Assembly (NCBI RefSeq): GCF_006538325.1
Contig: NZ_BJKK01000015.1
Coordinates: forward strand, 29,697-93,696
From: Alteromonas sp. KUL42
GTDB taxonomy: Bacteria > Pseudomonadota > Gammaproteobacteria > Enterobacterales > Alteromonadaceae
Direction: 5' to 3'
Length of the DNA: 64,000 nucleotides
A program made the translations under genes and the position numbers. Each line of letters opens with the position of its first letter. The stretch's first letter is position 1. The notes below the pieces were generated by a model. The model saw nothing but the letters and a program-made list of their open reading frames with translations. It had not been told where the DNA came from and did not search any database. Below are positions 18,340-27,199 of this stretch, in pieces.

Positions 18340-19989
18340 TCATCGCTTAGCCTTCGGTTGAATATCAGCTTGCTTATCATTAGAGAAAATCAAACTATTT
18401 GGCGCTTGGTTTAATTTCAATAACAACGGTTGCATAGAGCGCATCGTGTCTTGAAGGGCGTCTACTGTTTCCTTAATTTCAGCTTGATTAAAGCCACCCT
18501 CACTATAGTTTTTGAGCAAGCTATCTAAGCTCAATAACACTTGGTTTAAATTGTTGTTGAGCGCTTTAGCATCAACATCGGCAATTAGTAAGTCAAAATC
18601 ATTACTTGCCGTTTCAACAGACTCCGCTGCTAGTTTCATATCTTCAACAGCAAGCTGAATATTTTCTACCATTTCTTTTAATGGAAGTTGATTTATTTTG
18701 TCTAAGATCGCATCGGCTTTTTGTGTTAGTTGGGTAAACTCATTACTCACTGTGGGGATCACGTCGTAGCCATTAACGGTTTTTACACGTGTTGTGCCTT
18801 TCGGGTCGGGAATATGCTGAAGATCAACATACAGGCCGCCAGTTAATATATTACCCATGCGAAGCGATGCACGAAGATCTCGCTCTATCCAATTTTTAAA
18901 GGTTTGCTTAATTGCCTGTAACCCTTCTTGGGTGTCAGGTTGACGGGCTTTGCCTGGATAAACACTAATGAGCACAGGAATAGGGTAGTCACGTTCAAGA
19001 ATATTACCTTCAATGGCTGTTATTGAATTAATTGCAGTGACACTACCAATTTCAATGCCGCGATATTCAACCGGAGCTCCTACGGTCAAACCTCGCACAC
19101 TTTCATCTATGAGAAGTAAGTATTCAGCAGCCACTTTGAAGCGAGCATTCGATGCCGAAGCATCGTCTTCGTAAATGTCGAAAAATGCATCATCGAGGAC
19201 TTGCTCGCCGGTAGGTACACCGTCAGGGACGCCAAAAGTAATGCCATTAGCCAGTAGCGTTTCTAAGCTACCAGTTTGCACACTTACACCACTTGATTCT
19301 AAAAGAAGCTTAACGCCACTAACGTCCCAAAAACGCGTATTTTGGGTAATGAGTTTGTGATACGGCGCTTTAATAAAGGCGTCGTAGTACACAACGCGCT
19401 CTTCAATATTAAATGTGGCATCTTCAAATTCACCCACTTTAAAGCCTTTGTAGATAATGGGGTCTCCTGGCTTATAAGCAAATTCATCGTCACTGCGCAG
19501 CATAACGTGAAGACCCGGAGTTCCTTGCGGAGTAACAGGTGGCCTCTCAAGCGCTTTAAAGTGTAATTTTTCTGCACCTTTATCATGGGCTGACATGGCA
19601 ATATAACTGCCAGACAACAGGGTATTAAGCCCGGACACTTCAGAAAAACTAATACGAGGGGCAACAACCCAAAAATCGGCGTTTTCGTTTAGTAAATGTG
19701 CAGCACTTGCATCAATACGAGCGGTTACTAAAACGCCATCTAGATCTGGTTTGAGTGTGATCTTCTTTACTTGCCCGATATCGAGATCGCGCACCTTTAT
19801 CGGTGTTTTATTAACTTCAATGCCCGTGGCTGAGTGCAATTCAATGGTAATGAGTGGACCCTGATTTTTCCATTGGTAGTACACCATCCAACCGCCAATA
19901 ACCAACACCAAAATTGGAATGAGCCAAATGCGAGATATGGACGAGGTGGGTTTAACCTCTGCTTTATTCATCGATACTTCTTGGGTCAT
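18340..19989 (-). CDS. pqiB: PqiB, MCE-domain intermembrane lipid-transport protein
   Basis: 549 aa from ATG 19989, which overlaps the pqiA stop in an ATGA. A longer frame to 20013 would overlap pqiA by 28 nt. One N-terminal membrane helix ('IWLIPILVLVIGGWMVYY') is followed by three MCE domains, beginning near 'ITIELHSATGIEVNKTPIKV', 'GLHVMLRSDDEFAYKPGDPI' and 'YLLLIDESVRGLTVGAPVEY'. A long C-terminal helical region forms the needle. PqiB homologues make a periplasm-spanning tube from the inner membrane toward PqiC. E. coli PqiB is 546 aa, a close length match. Confidence 0.93.
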   Translation of the reverse strand: MTQEVSMNKAEVKPTSSISRIWLIPILVLVIGGWMVYYQWKNQGPLITIELHSATGIEVNKTPIKVRDLDIGQVKKITLKPDLDGVLVTARIDASAAHLLNENADFWVVAPRISFSEVSGLNTLLSGSYIAMSAHDKGAEKLHFKALERPPVTPQGTPGLHVMLRSDDEFAYKPGDPIIYKGFKVGEFEDATFNIEERVVYYDAFIKAPYHKLITQNTRFWDVSGVKLLLESSGVSVQTGSLETLLANGITFGVPDGVPTGEQVLDDAFFDIYEDDASASNARFKVAAEYLLLIDESVRGLTVGAPVEYRGIEIGSVTAINSITAIEGNILERDYPIPVLISVYPGKARQPDTQEGLQAIKQTFKNWIERDLRASLRMGNILTGGLYVDLQHIPDPKGTTRVKTVNGYDVIPTVSNEFTQLTQKADAILDKINQLPLKEMVENIQLAVEDMKLAAESVETASNDFDLLIADVDAKALNNNLNQVLLSLDSLLKNYSEGGFNQAEIKETVDALQDTMRSMQPLLLKLNQAPNSLIFSNDKQADIQPKAKR

Positions 19990-21128
19990 GGTAGTTGCTT
20001 CCACTGCTGCCATATAAGCCTAGAATCAAAAGTCATTGCTGCGATCATTGTTGTAAAAACTACCGCACAAAAAGCAATAGCCGCTTGCCCAGGATAGATT
20101 GATAACGTATTGCCCATTTGAATAAGCGCAACCAGCACTGCTACAACAAAGACATCAATCATCGACCAGCGACCAATAATTTCAGTTATGCGATAGTAAC
20201 GTATTCTAAGTTGTTTTGAGCCTGTTTTCTCTGTTTGAACTGAAAAGTTTAGCCAAGCGAGAATGGCTATTTTAGCGACAGGTACAATGACACTAGCAAT
20301 TAATATGACTAGTGCTATGGGATATGAACCTGACTCCCACAATGCAATAACACCACCAATAATAGTATTTGGTGTTTCTTGCCCAAAAAATTCAGTATAC
20401 ATAATGGGCAACACATTTGCAGGTATATACAAAATGCACGCTGTGAACAGTAAAGCCCATGTACGTTGTATGCTGTTGTTTGCTTGTAATTCACTTAACG
20501 GCTTTGCTGGTGGCGGCTCTCCCTCTCTCAGCCAAAGCGAGTATTGCGTAGTATCAAACTGGCTAATACATAGTGCTGTAAACGAAGCAAAACCAATAAA
20601 CGCATAAAAAGACAAACCGATAGTAACATCCGCAAGCTCGGTAATTTTAATGAGGCTTACCAGCGTCCCTACCAAAAATATTTCAGCCATACTCCACGGC
20701 AATAGCGCTTTAACCCAAACAAATAAATGATGAACGTAGTAGGGACGACGTTGCTTTACTTGTGCTAGCGTAAGTAAAAAAATGCCAACAATGACAATGC
20801 CTGGCAATAAAACCGTCGCTAGGCTAGTGATAATTGCCAAAGATAGGTAATCTTGATTAATAAGTTCTAGAACGCCTGTGGGCAAATTAATACTGTGTTT
20901 TTGGCCACTACTTCTGAAGGTCAAAAAGTTAAACGGCAGTGATAGAAGAAGAAAAATAAATGCGCTGCTAGTGTAGGCAAGTAGTTTCTCATTCACGTTA
21001 TTTCTATAAGATATTAGGGTATGCCCACAAACGGGGCACACCGCGCGCTGTCGATGCGACAAAGTGGGAATGGAAACTTGCGTATGGCATTGTTCACACA
21101 CAAGGCTAAGGGGTTTGGTATGTGCCAT
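19986..21128 (-). CDS. pqiA: PqiA, integral membrane component of the Pqi system
   Basis: 380 aa. The N-terminal zinc-ribbon Cys pairs 'CEQCHTQV' and 'CPVCGHTL' are typical of PqiA. Two repeats of about four membrane helices follow. The second repeat starts near 'LLFTACILYIPANVLPIMYT', the PqiA/YebS signature. It is shorter than E. coli PqiA (417 aa), and the second metal-binding Cys cluster is not evident. It is the first gene of pqiABC and is predicted to load or accept lipids at the inner membrane. Confidence 0.9.
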   Translation of the reverse strand: MAHTKPLSLVCEQCHTQVSIPTLSHRQRAVCPVCGHTLISYRNNVNEKLLAYTSSAFIFLLLSLPFNFLTFRSSGQKHSINLPTGVLELINQDYLSLAIITSLATVLLPGIVIVGIFLLTLAQVKQRRPYYVHHLFVWVKALLPWSMAEIFLVGTLVSLIKITELADVTIGLSFYAFIGFASFTALCISQFDTTQYSLWLREGEPPPAKPLSELQANNSIQRTWALLFTACILYIPANVLPIMYTEFFGQETPNTIIGGVIALWESGSYPIALVILIASVIVPVAKIAILAWLNFSVQTEKTGSKQLRIRYYRITEIIGRWSMIDVFVVAVLVALIQMGNTLSIYPGQAAIAFCAVVFTTMIAAMTFDSRLIWQQWKQLP

Positions 21129-21307
21129 AATTATTAGTGTGATTTATGCTCTACGTGTAATATCAAGTAGCGTAACCTTTTGATTTTGATAGTTTGCAGC
21201 ATAGCGCATTGTGAACGTGTCGGGAAGAGAGGTTGTTTATAGCGTGTGCTCTCCCGTTACTAAGACCGCAACAATGTGTGTTCGATAGGGTAATAATAAG
21301 AATAAAG

Positions 21308-22537
21308 ATGGATAGGTTCATGGAAAAACTGAATGGTTTTCACAGTTTATATCACACAGGAAGAAGGCGAAGCAGACGTTTTGTATCGAAGAGAAGCGTT
21401 GCAGCTGTAAGGTTTTGGCGCAGTCTTACGTTTTCACAACGCTGCTATTTTATCGCAAGTTGTATGTTACTGGTGTGGATGTACTCAGATTTTGAAAGCA
21501 AAATCTACGATATAGTGATGTATGCTTTTGTGCTTTCCGGCATTACCAAAGAGGTATGGCCGCGTTTTATGATTATCTGGCATAGCCTCCCAGGTAAAGC
21601 CTTCATATTGTTTATCTATGCGGTTATTGCCAATTTTGCTTTAGCTTCAGCAAGCGGTATGGTCAATGATGTTTCGGGCGTTTCAGCGGGTGCATTACCT
21701 TACAGCCACAACTTTGCACTGATACTCATGATGCCAACGTGGTTCTTCCTTACTTCAATTTTTGCGCTGGTCATCGTTACATTACTTACTCCTGTGTACT
21801 TAATGACGCTACTTGCACTTAAGCCCATTGGTGTTAGACGGTTTTGGCATGCACCTGAATATCGGTTTGTATTTACCACTGCGTTGGTAAGATATCTTTG
21901 GACGCTAGCTTTATTGTGGGAATTAATATTGCTCGCAGCGCAAGTTGGCCTTGTTGGCTCAATGGGAGATGATAAAGAAAGTACGGATGCACTCTCGTTT
22001 GAAAGAGCAAGTCAGGCTATTACCAGTGAAATTGTAAAGGCTGGAACGAAGGCAGGTAATGTACCCTCAAATGCACCACCAGAAATGCTTACCGCACCTC
22101 AAGTTGATGAGGTTAATATTCCGCTTATTGTTGATAACGTACTTGCTGCAAATAATGTAAAACCCAAGTCGACTCAAGAAGCTGATATCAAAGCGACCAT
22201 TGAAGACATAAATACCGCAAGCGATGATTTAGAAGCAGAAATAGATGCGTTGTGGAAAGGGGCAAAAGATAAAAACATCGCTTTTAAACGCAGTCAACGA
22301 CGTCTACTTGCCAACTTTATTTATGAATTTGAAGCTGATTCACGCTCTCGCTGTGCTCATTCACCAGATACGCGTGTAATCGAACTTAACGATTATGAGC
22401 TACTTGAAATTAGTAAAGACGACAGTGAAGAAAATGAATTGGGGTACAACTATGTTGTAGTGGCATGCCAATCAGCAGCCATTGGAAATAAAAGTACTGG
22501 ATCGCAGAGTTCAGAAGTTCAAAACGCCGAGCCTTAA
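21308..22537 (+). CDS. Unknown multi-pass membrane protein with helical cytoplasmic tail
   Basis: I do not recognise the family. From ATG 21308 it is 409 aa; ATG 21320, with AGG spacing, and a TTG at 21233 are alternatives. An Arg/Lys-rich N-terminus ('RRRSRRFVSKRS') is followed by about four or five hydrophobic segments in residues 40-220, for example 'IFALVIVTLLTPVYLMTLLA'. The C-terminal 180 residues are soluble, Asp/Glu/Ser-rich and helical. They include a positive patch, 'KDKNIAFKRSQRRLLANFIY', and a Cys-containing end, 'YNYVVVACQSAA'. The stop codon lies inside the first unit of a tandem repeat. It is divergent from pqiA; no functional partner is evident. Confidence 0.7.
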   Translation: MDRFMEKLNGFHSLYHTGRRRSRRFVSKRSVAAVRFWRSLTFSQRCYFIASCMLLVWMYSDFESKIYDIVMYAFVLSGITKEVWPRFMIIWHSLPGKAFILFIYAVIANFALASASGMVNDVSGVSAGALPYSHNFALILMMPTWFFLTSIFALVIVTLLTPVYLMTLLALKPIGVRRFWHAPEYRFVFTTALVRYLWTLALLWELILLAAQVGLVGSMGDDKESTDALSFERASQAITSEIVKAGTKAGNVPSNAPPEMLTAPQVDEVNIPLIVDNVLAANNVKPKSTQEADIKATIEDINTASDDLEAEIDALWKGAKDKNIAFKRSQRRLLANFIYEFEADSRSRCAHSPDTRVIELNDYELLEISKDDSEENELGYNYVVVACQSAAIGNKSTGSQSSEVQNAEP

Positions 22538-22620
22538 ATCAAAGAACCTTAAATCAAAGAACCTTAAACCAAAGAGCCTAGAATCAAACGGCGTTAATTC
22601 AAAAGAGTTAGATCAAAGAG
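22531..22620 (+). repeat. Degenerate 15-bp tandem repeat, six units
   Basis: Six head-to-tail units start at 22531, with a consensus near ACCTTAAATCAAAGA. Units 1-3 are nearly identical, and units 4-6 have drifted. The array begins on the last codons of the preceding gene, and its stop codon is inside unit 1. No hairpin structure is evident. Confidence 0.85.
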
Positions 22621-22685
22621 CCGTATCAACGTTTTAAATAGGCTTCATTTAGAGGGGTTCATGTATTTAAGCGTTGAATTCTTGA

Positions 22686-22714
22686 TTGTCGCGACACGGG
22701 TTCACTGCTATTAT
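22686..22714 (+). promoter_or_regulatory. Candidate sigma-70 promoter for mntP
   Basis: TTGTCG (22686-22691) and TATTAT (22709-22714) are separated by 17 nt. This would start transcription near 22721, just where the riboswitch begins. A palindrome, TGTCGCGACA (22687-22696), overlaps the -35. Confidence 0.5.
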
Positions 22715-22720
22715 TGCGCT

Positions 22721-22895
22721 ACTTCGTTGGGGAGTAGCCTGTTTCTGTTACTAAACAGAAAAGTTCGTATCAACATAATTGGTCACATTACCATGGTACG
22801 AACACCGCTTGGTTGGCGAGACCTTCGATAATTCCGCGCTCCAAGGTCAGGCGTGTGGTTTTGTCGTGGACTCTGTTAAGCCTGGCCGGAGAAAG
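22721..22895 (+). ncRNA. yybP-ykoY manganese riboswitch
   Basis: The leader has the family's hallmark 5' segment TTGGGGAGTAGCC (from about 22727). A hairpin arm follows (CTGTTTCTGTTACTAAACAG), then the conserved distal 'GGCGAGACCTTCG' with 'CCAAGGTCAGGCG'. It ends in 'GCCTGGCCGGAGAAAG', which contains the mntP ribosome site. That layout suggests Mn2+ binding opens the ribosome site, giving translational control. The downstream mntP gene is the classic target of this class in proteobacteria. Confidence 0.85.
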
Positions 22896-22903
22896 TCATC
22901 TCA

Positions 22904-23473
22904 ATGAATTTTATCGCTCTTATCTTTCTTGCATTCGCTATGTCTACCGACGCTTTTGCTGCTGCTATTGGCAAAGGTGCAAAACTCAAAAAACCTCCAT
23001 TTCTTCATGCGCTAAAACTGGGTGTTACGTTTGGTGTGGTTGAAGCTATTACACCGGTAATTGGGTGGATTATTGGGCGCGCTGCCGCAAGTTATGTTGA
23101 AGCTTGGGATCACTGGATTGCGCTAATACTGTTGTCTGGACTAGGCTGTTATATGATTTACGAGAGCTTTCAACCAGCAGACGATGAAGAAGACGAGGTA
23201 CAGAGAAAGTCTTCTTTTTGGCTTGTTATTCTCACGGCTTTGGGTACAAGTATGGATGCCATGGCGGTGGGTATTGGACTTGCCTTTATCAACGTAAATA
23301 TCGTGCTTGCTGCAACGTTTATTGGTTTGGCAACGTGTACCATGGTGACGTTGGGCGTTATGCTTGGTAGCACTTTGGGATCATTAATTGGCAGGCGAGC
23401 AGAGACCTTCGGTGGCCTCATTCTTATTGCGGTGGGTATTTGGATATTTTTGGGTCACACACTGGCAAGTTAA
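22904..23473 (+). CDS. mntP: Manganese efflux pump MntP
   Basis: 189 aa (E. coli MntP 188). Six predicted membrane helices form two repeats. Each repeat has the conserved metal-site motif: 'FAMSTDAFAAAIGKGA' (about residues 11-26) and 'LGTSMDAMAVGIGLAF'. It exports Mn2+ to prevent toxicity. The ATG follows GGAGAAAG at the end of the riboswitch, so expression should rise with manganese. The start is fixed by that ribosome site and by homology. Confidence 0.96.
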   Translation: MNFIALIFLAFAMSTDAFAAAIGKGAKLKKPPFLHALKLGVTFGVVEAITPVIGWIIGRAAASYVEAWDHWIALILLSGLGCYMIYESFQPADDEEDEVQRKSSFWLVILTALGTSMDAMAVGIGLAFINVNIVLAATFIGLATCTMVTLGVMLGSTLGSLIGRRAETFGGLILIAVGIWIFLGHTLAS

Positions 23474-23483
23474 CCAGTGTGTG
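23456..23483 (+). terminator. Hairpin enclosing the mntP stop codon
   Basis: Perfect 10-bp arms CACACACTGG and CCAGTGTGTG surround an 8-nt loop that holds the TAA stop (23471-23473). No U-tract follows, so it may protect the mRNA 3' end rather than terminate by itself. Confidence 0.45.
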
Positions 23484-23520
23484 AATAAGCAGGCTGTAAT
23501 ATGTATTTATAAACCAGTTT

Positions 23521-23556
23521 TTTAATTAGCCTGACTATTAACTCAGGCTAATTAAA
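23521..23556. terminator. Long inverted repeat between convergent mntP and ccoG
   Basis: Perfect 14-bp arms, TTTAATTAGCCTGA and TCAGGCTAATTAAA, surround the 8-nt loop CTATTAAC. The position between convergent genes suggests bidirectional termination. The U residues are within the stem rather than after it. Confidence 0.6.
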
Positions 23557-23583
23557 GGTTGTGATTAACAACATCAACCTTCC

Positions 23584-24966
23584 CTACGATTTACTTTTAA
23601 GCAAAGATTCACTAGAAAAGAAAAGTGTGGGTCTTATTATGGTTTGATCTCTTGCCTTATCGCGAATAGCAAATTCAACCTCGCTTTGCATTTTACTAGG
23701 CGCAATAAGCGCTTCAACAGAAAAGGTTACCATGCGCTTTTCACCGGGCAATACGATTATCGGGTCCGTTAGTGAGAGAGTCATCGAATCGGAATTTGCA
23801 ATCGATAATTCAAACACTTTAGTCAGACGAGATTTGTTAAGTAGTGCTAGAGTGTAGGAATTCTCAATATGCCCAGCGTTGTTTTCTCGGTATAAGATAT
23901 TGCGGTCACGTACTATGCTTGCTTCAATATCACTGCGGTTATACGCCCAACTGAACATAGCACTCACAATAACTACAATGGCAACGCCGTATAGCCAGTT
24001 AGTGACATGCCGTCCTGAGTCTTTTCCGGCTCGAGTAAACCCTATCAGATTAGGTTTGTAGTTGAACTTGTCCATAACCTTGTTACAGGCATCAACACAT
24101 AAACCACAGTTAATACAGGCGTACTGCAAGCCTTCGCGAATGTCGATACCGGCCGGGCAAACTTGAACACACAATTTGCAGTCAACACAGTCGCCTTTAC
24201 CGTGCCTCTCTGCATTGCGTTTTCTTGGGCCGCGACTTTCCCCGCGTTCGCTATCATAAGTCACTAAAGACGTATTTTTATCGAACATTGCTGCCTGAAA
24301 ACGCGAATAGGGGCAAATGTGGAGGCACATCTTCTCTCTTATCCAGCCTGCGTTGATATAGGTACAACCCGCGAAAAACAGGGTCCAACCCGTAATTAAG
24401 GCGGGAGCAGAAAACGTAAATAGCTCTTGGTAAAGGGTTATTGCGGGATAAAAATACGACATGAAAGCCGTGGCTGTGAGCATACTTATCGCTATCCAGA
24501 CACTGTGTTTAGCTGTTTTTATAGTGGCCTTTTTAACGTTAAATGCTTGGCTGTCGAGTTGTCTACTTTGATTGTGGTTACCTTCTATGCGCCGCTCAAC
24601 CCAGTTAAACCCTAACGTCCATATGGTTTGTGGGCAGGTGAAGCCACACCAAACTCTACCGTAGTGGCGAGTGACTAAAAATAAGGCAAAAGCCGCAAGA
24701 ATAAAGACCAATGCAAAAATCATAAGATCTTGTGGGTAAAGCACGTAGGCAAAAAAAGTAAATGTTTGCTGCCCCACATCAAACAGTATGGCTTGCTCAC
24801 CACCGTATTGAACAAAAGGTAATAAGATAAAAACACTAATCAAGAGTATATTTAAATATCGGCGCCACTTTTGATAAAAGCCGGTTTCTTCTCGAATATA
24901 TATCTTGCTCTCTTCGACCGGAAATACAGAAATTACATCTTCTGGTCTTACTTTAACGGTTGCCAT
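23584..24966 (-). CDS. ccoG: Cytochrome c oxidase accessory protein CcoG (FixG/RdxA-like)
   Basis: 460 aa from ATG 24966, which follows GGAG; the longer frame to 25008 lacks support. Membrane helices with 'VWCGFTCPQTIWT' and 'CLHICPYSRFQAAM' precede two ferredoxin-type 4Fe-4S motifs, 'CVDCKLCVQVCPAGID' and 'CINCGLCVDACNKVMD'. A C-terminal Ig-like periplasmic domain follows. CcoG is a copper-reductase-type assembly factor for the cbb3 oxidase CuB centre. The oxidase genes ccoNOQP and ccoS/ccoI are not adjacent here, which is unusual but not unknown. Confidence 0.95.
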   Translation of the reverse strand: MATVKVRPEDVISVFPVEESKIYIREETGFYQKWRRYLNILLISVFILLPFVQYGGEQAILFDVGQQTFTFFAYVLYPQDLMIFALVFILAAFALFLVTRHYGRVWCGFTCPQTIWTLGFNWVERRIEGNHNQSRQLDSQAFNVKKATIKTAKHSVWIAISMLTATAFMSYFYPAITLYQELFTFSAPALITGWTLFFAGCTYINAGWIREKMCLHICPYSRFQAAMFDKNTSLVTYDSERGESRGPRKRNAERHGKGDCVDCKLCVQVCPAGIDIREGLQYACINCGLCVDACNKVMDKFNYKPNLIGFTRAGKDSGRHVTNWLYGVAIVVIVSAMFSWAYNRSDIEASIVRDRNILYRENNAGHIENSYTLALLNKSRLTKVFELSIANSDSMTLSLTDPIIVLPGEKRMVTFSVEALIAPSKMQSEVEFAIRDKARDQTIIRPTLFFSSESLLKSKS

Positions 24967-25054
24967 AACACTCACTCCAAAATTATTGGTGTTATGGTAA
25001 AACTGCAAAAAAATATGAATAGAGACAGATTTTGGCTTTATTTATAGAACAGAA

Positions 25055-26476
25055 TTAGCGCTTTGATGGTGTGATCTGTTTTATAAACTCTGTCAGTTTT
25101 CTAAGTTGATTTCTCTTTGCATCATTTAACTCAAACGACGCATTTACTCTAAAACAATGGTTAAACTCATCGTTAAGACTAAATAATTTTCCCGGTGCAA
25201 CCGTAATGTATAGGCGTAATGCTTCATGATAAATATCCATTGCATCAACACTTAAGTGACATTCTATCCATAAGAAGTAGCCGCCTTCATGAATGTAGAT
25301 CTTGGCAACGCCATCAAGCGCTTCGTTTAAAAACGCAAACATGGCTTTTTTGCGTGCTACTAGCTTTTTGCGTAACTGCTTTAAATGTAATTCATAGTTC
25401 TTAGTCGACAAGTAATCGACCAAAGACAGCTGTATAGGTGCACTGGTTTCAAAAGTGCTCATAAGTTGTTGCTTCTGAATGCTGAGTGCTCGTGCGCCTG
25501 CGGCAACCCACCCTATGCGAAACCCTGCAACTAAAGATTTAGAGAAAGAAGAACACAGCATGCTACTGCTATTGTGCATGTAATGTTTAATGGGAAGAGG
25601 AGATTTGTTGGTATTATTAGCCGTACTGTACAACTCTGCATATACATCATCTTCAATTAGGGCAACCTGATATTTTTCCATCAAGTCAGCCACTTGCTGC
25701 TTTTTAGTTTCCGATAATGAATATCCCATTGGGTTTTGAAAATTAGACATTAACCAACAGGCTTTGACTGAGTGAGTTTGTAAAGCGCGTTCTAGCGCAG
25801 CGACATCAAGCCCTGTGGTTGGTGACACCTTTATGGTGATGGCCTTTAACCCTAGTCGTTCTAGCGCTTGCATAGCACCATAAAAGGTTGGTGATTCAAC
25901 GATTACCCAATCGCCAGGTTGTGTGCACGCTTGTAAACTGAGACTTAGTGCTTCGAGAGCGCCCGCAGTAATGACTATTTCGTCAGGTGATATACTAATG
26001 CCTCGGGCTGCATAGCGTTTAGCAATAAGCTTGCGCAACTCTGCATTGCCTGGAGGTAAATTATCAAGCGCACTGGTTAGCGATATCTGTTTGGCCGCAG
26101 CCGCTACTGATTTATTAAGATGTTGTCTGGGGTAGAGACTAGGGTCGGGATAGGCGAACCCTAAGCTCAACATATGCGGGTTTTTCGAGGCCTGTAAAAC
26201 GTCAAATACAAAGTCATTAATACTCACCGATTCAGAGGTTTGAACAAGCGGTCGGTTACCTACTAAGTTCTTCGCCGTAACGACATAGCCTGAGCGCTCT
26301 TGTGAGCTGATATATCCTTGACTCTCTAGAATTTGATAAGCGTGAAGCACCGTCATTAAGCTATAGCCCGACTCCGCTGACTTTTTACGCAAAGAAGGGA
26401 GCTTTTCATTTTCCAACCAAACACCGCTTTCAATTTGCGTTTTGAGCTGGTGGGCTAAAATTTCGTACTTGGCCAT
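25055..26476 (-). CDS. MocR-type transcription factor: GntR DNA-binding domain fused to aminotransferase fold
   Basis: 473 aa. The N-terminal GntR winged helix (residues 1-70) contains 'LPSLRKKSAESGYSLMTVLH'. A class I aminotransferase-like domain follows, with 'SNFQNPMGYSLSETKK', the Asp of 'ALIEDDVYAELY' and the PLP-lysine block 'CSSFSKSLVAGFRIGWV'. Such regulators sense PLP or amino-acid derivatives and commonly control PLP, GABA, taurine or transport genes nearby. No divergent target is adjacent: the neighbours are ccoG downstream and a sortase upstream on the same strand, so the regulon is unknown. Confidence 0.92.
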   Translation of the reverse strand: MAKYEILAHQLKTQIESGVWLENEKLPSLRKKSAESGYSLMTVLHAYQILESQGYISSQERSGYVVTAKNLVGNRPLVQTSESVSINDFVFDVLQASKNPHMLSLGFAYPDPSLYPRQHLNKSVAAAAKQISLTSALDNLPPGNAELRKLIAKRYAARGISISPDEIVITAGALEALSLSLQACTQPGDWVIVESPTFYGAMQALERLGLKAITIKVSPTTGLDVAALERALQTHSVKACWLMSNFQNPMGYSLSETKKQQVADLMEKYQVALIEDDVYAELYSTANNTNKSPLPIKHYMHNSSSMLCSSFSKSLVAGFRIGWVAAGARALSIQKQQLMSTFETSAPIQLSLVDYLSTKNYELHLKQLRKKLVARKKAMFAFLNEALDGVAKIYIHEGGYFLWIECHLSVDAMDIYHEALRLYITVAPGKLFSLNDEFNHCFRVNASFELNDAKRNQLRKLTEFIKQITPSKR

Positions 26477-26594
26477 GTTTATATGTGCAACTAACTAAAA
26501 GTGTAAAGTATAACAATATGCTGATTAATCTGTTATGAAATATAAATCACAGTTTTACTTTTTTGCTTTTATATATGATGACGTAACGACGACA

Positions 26595-27197
26595 TTACGA
26601 CGGCACTCCGACCACGACGTAACGAAAAGGAGGGTTAATATCTAAGCTATGAAAGGGGTAGCAGGTAACTAAGTGTATTTCGTTACTATCGCGGTTAATA
26701 AACCAGCTTTCCATTCGTGTATCTATGATGTGGGTATTAACGACCTTATATTGCCGCCATATGCTCGCGCTACTTTGAATTGAAAACGTCTCGCCTACAA
26801 AGAGCTTTTCAAGTAGTGAGAAGTGTGTGTCGCGATGCCCATTAATTACCATAGTGCCCAATTCATGAGGAAGCGCTGTACCATCCATGTGACCTGGGCC
26901 AAAAGCAAGACTACTTCCGTGACTGCCAGCTAATACATATAAATCTTCATTCAAGGAAGGAAAATTTAACCTTGCCACTGGCCAAGTGTCAGCCCATGGC
27001 CACGGTGTAGTAATGTTTCGTTCGCTATTATTGGCGCTAAATTCCAATGTATCTTGCCATGCACTAGCAATTAAATACTGTGCCAGTAGGGCTTTTCCTG
27101 TTATCCATGCGGTGTTCCCCCAGCACGCAATAGTAAACAGGATGAGCGCCAATAGTGACATTTTAAGTGGAGAGTGAATTATGCTTGTTTTCGCCAT
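26595..27197 (-). CDS. Class GN (marine proteobacterial) sortase
   Basis: 200 aa from ATG 27197, two bases after the stop of the target gene; the frame continues upstream to 27272 but would overlap that gene. One N-terminal membrane helix ('SLLALILFTIACWGNTAWIT') anchors it. The catalytic His is in 'MVINGHRDTHFSLL', the Cys in 'IHLVTCYPF' and the Arg in 'PPFRYVVVG'. This is the dedicated sortase found beside a single VIT/vWA target in marine gammaproteobacteria. It cleaves the target's C-terminal sorting signal, but the acceptor in Gram-negative cells is unknown. Confidence 0.92.
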   Translation of the reverse strand: MAKTSIIHSPLKMSLLALILFTIACWGNTAWITGKALLAQYLIASAWQDTLEFSANNSERNITTPWPWADTWPVARLNFPSLNEDLYVLAGSHGSSLAFGPGHMDGTALPHELGTMVINGHRDTHFSLLEKLFVGETFSIQSSASIWRQYKVVNTHIIDTRMESWFINRDSNEIHLVTCYPFHSLDINPPFRYVVVGVPS

Positions 27198-27199
27198 TT

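Noticed and set aside
22531..22620. CRISPR array
   Set aside because: Units are 15 bp and contiguous without spacers, and no cas genes are present in the window.
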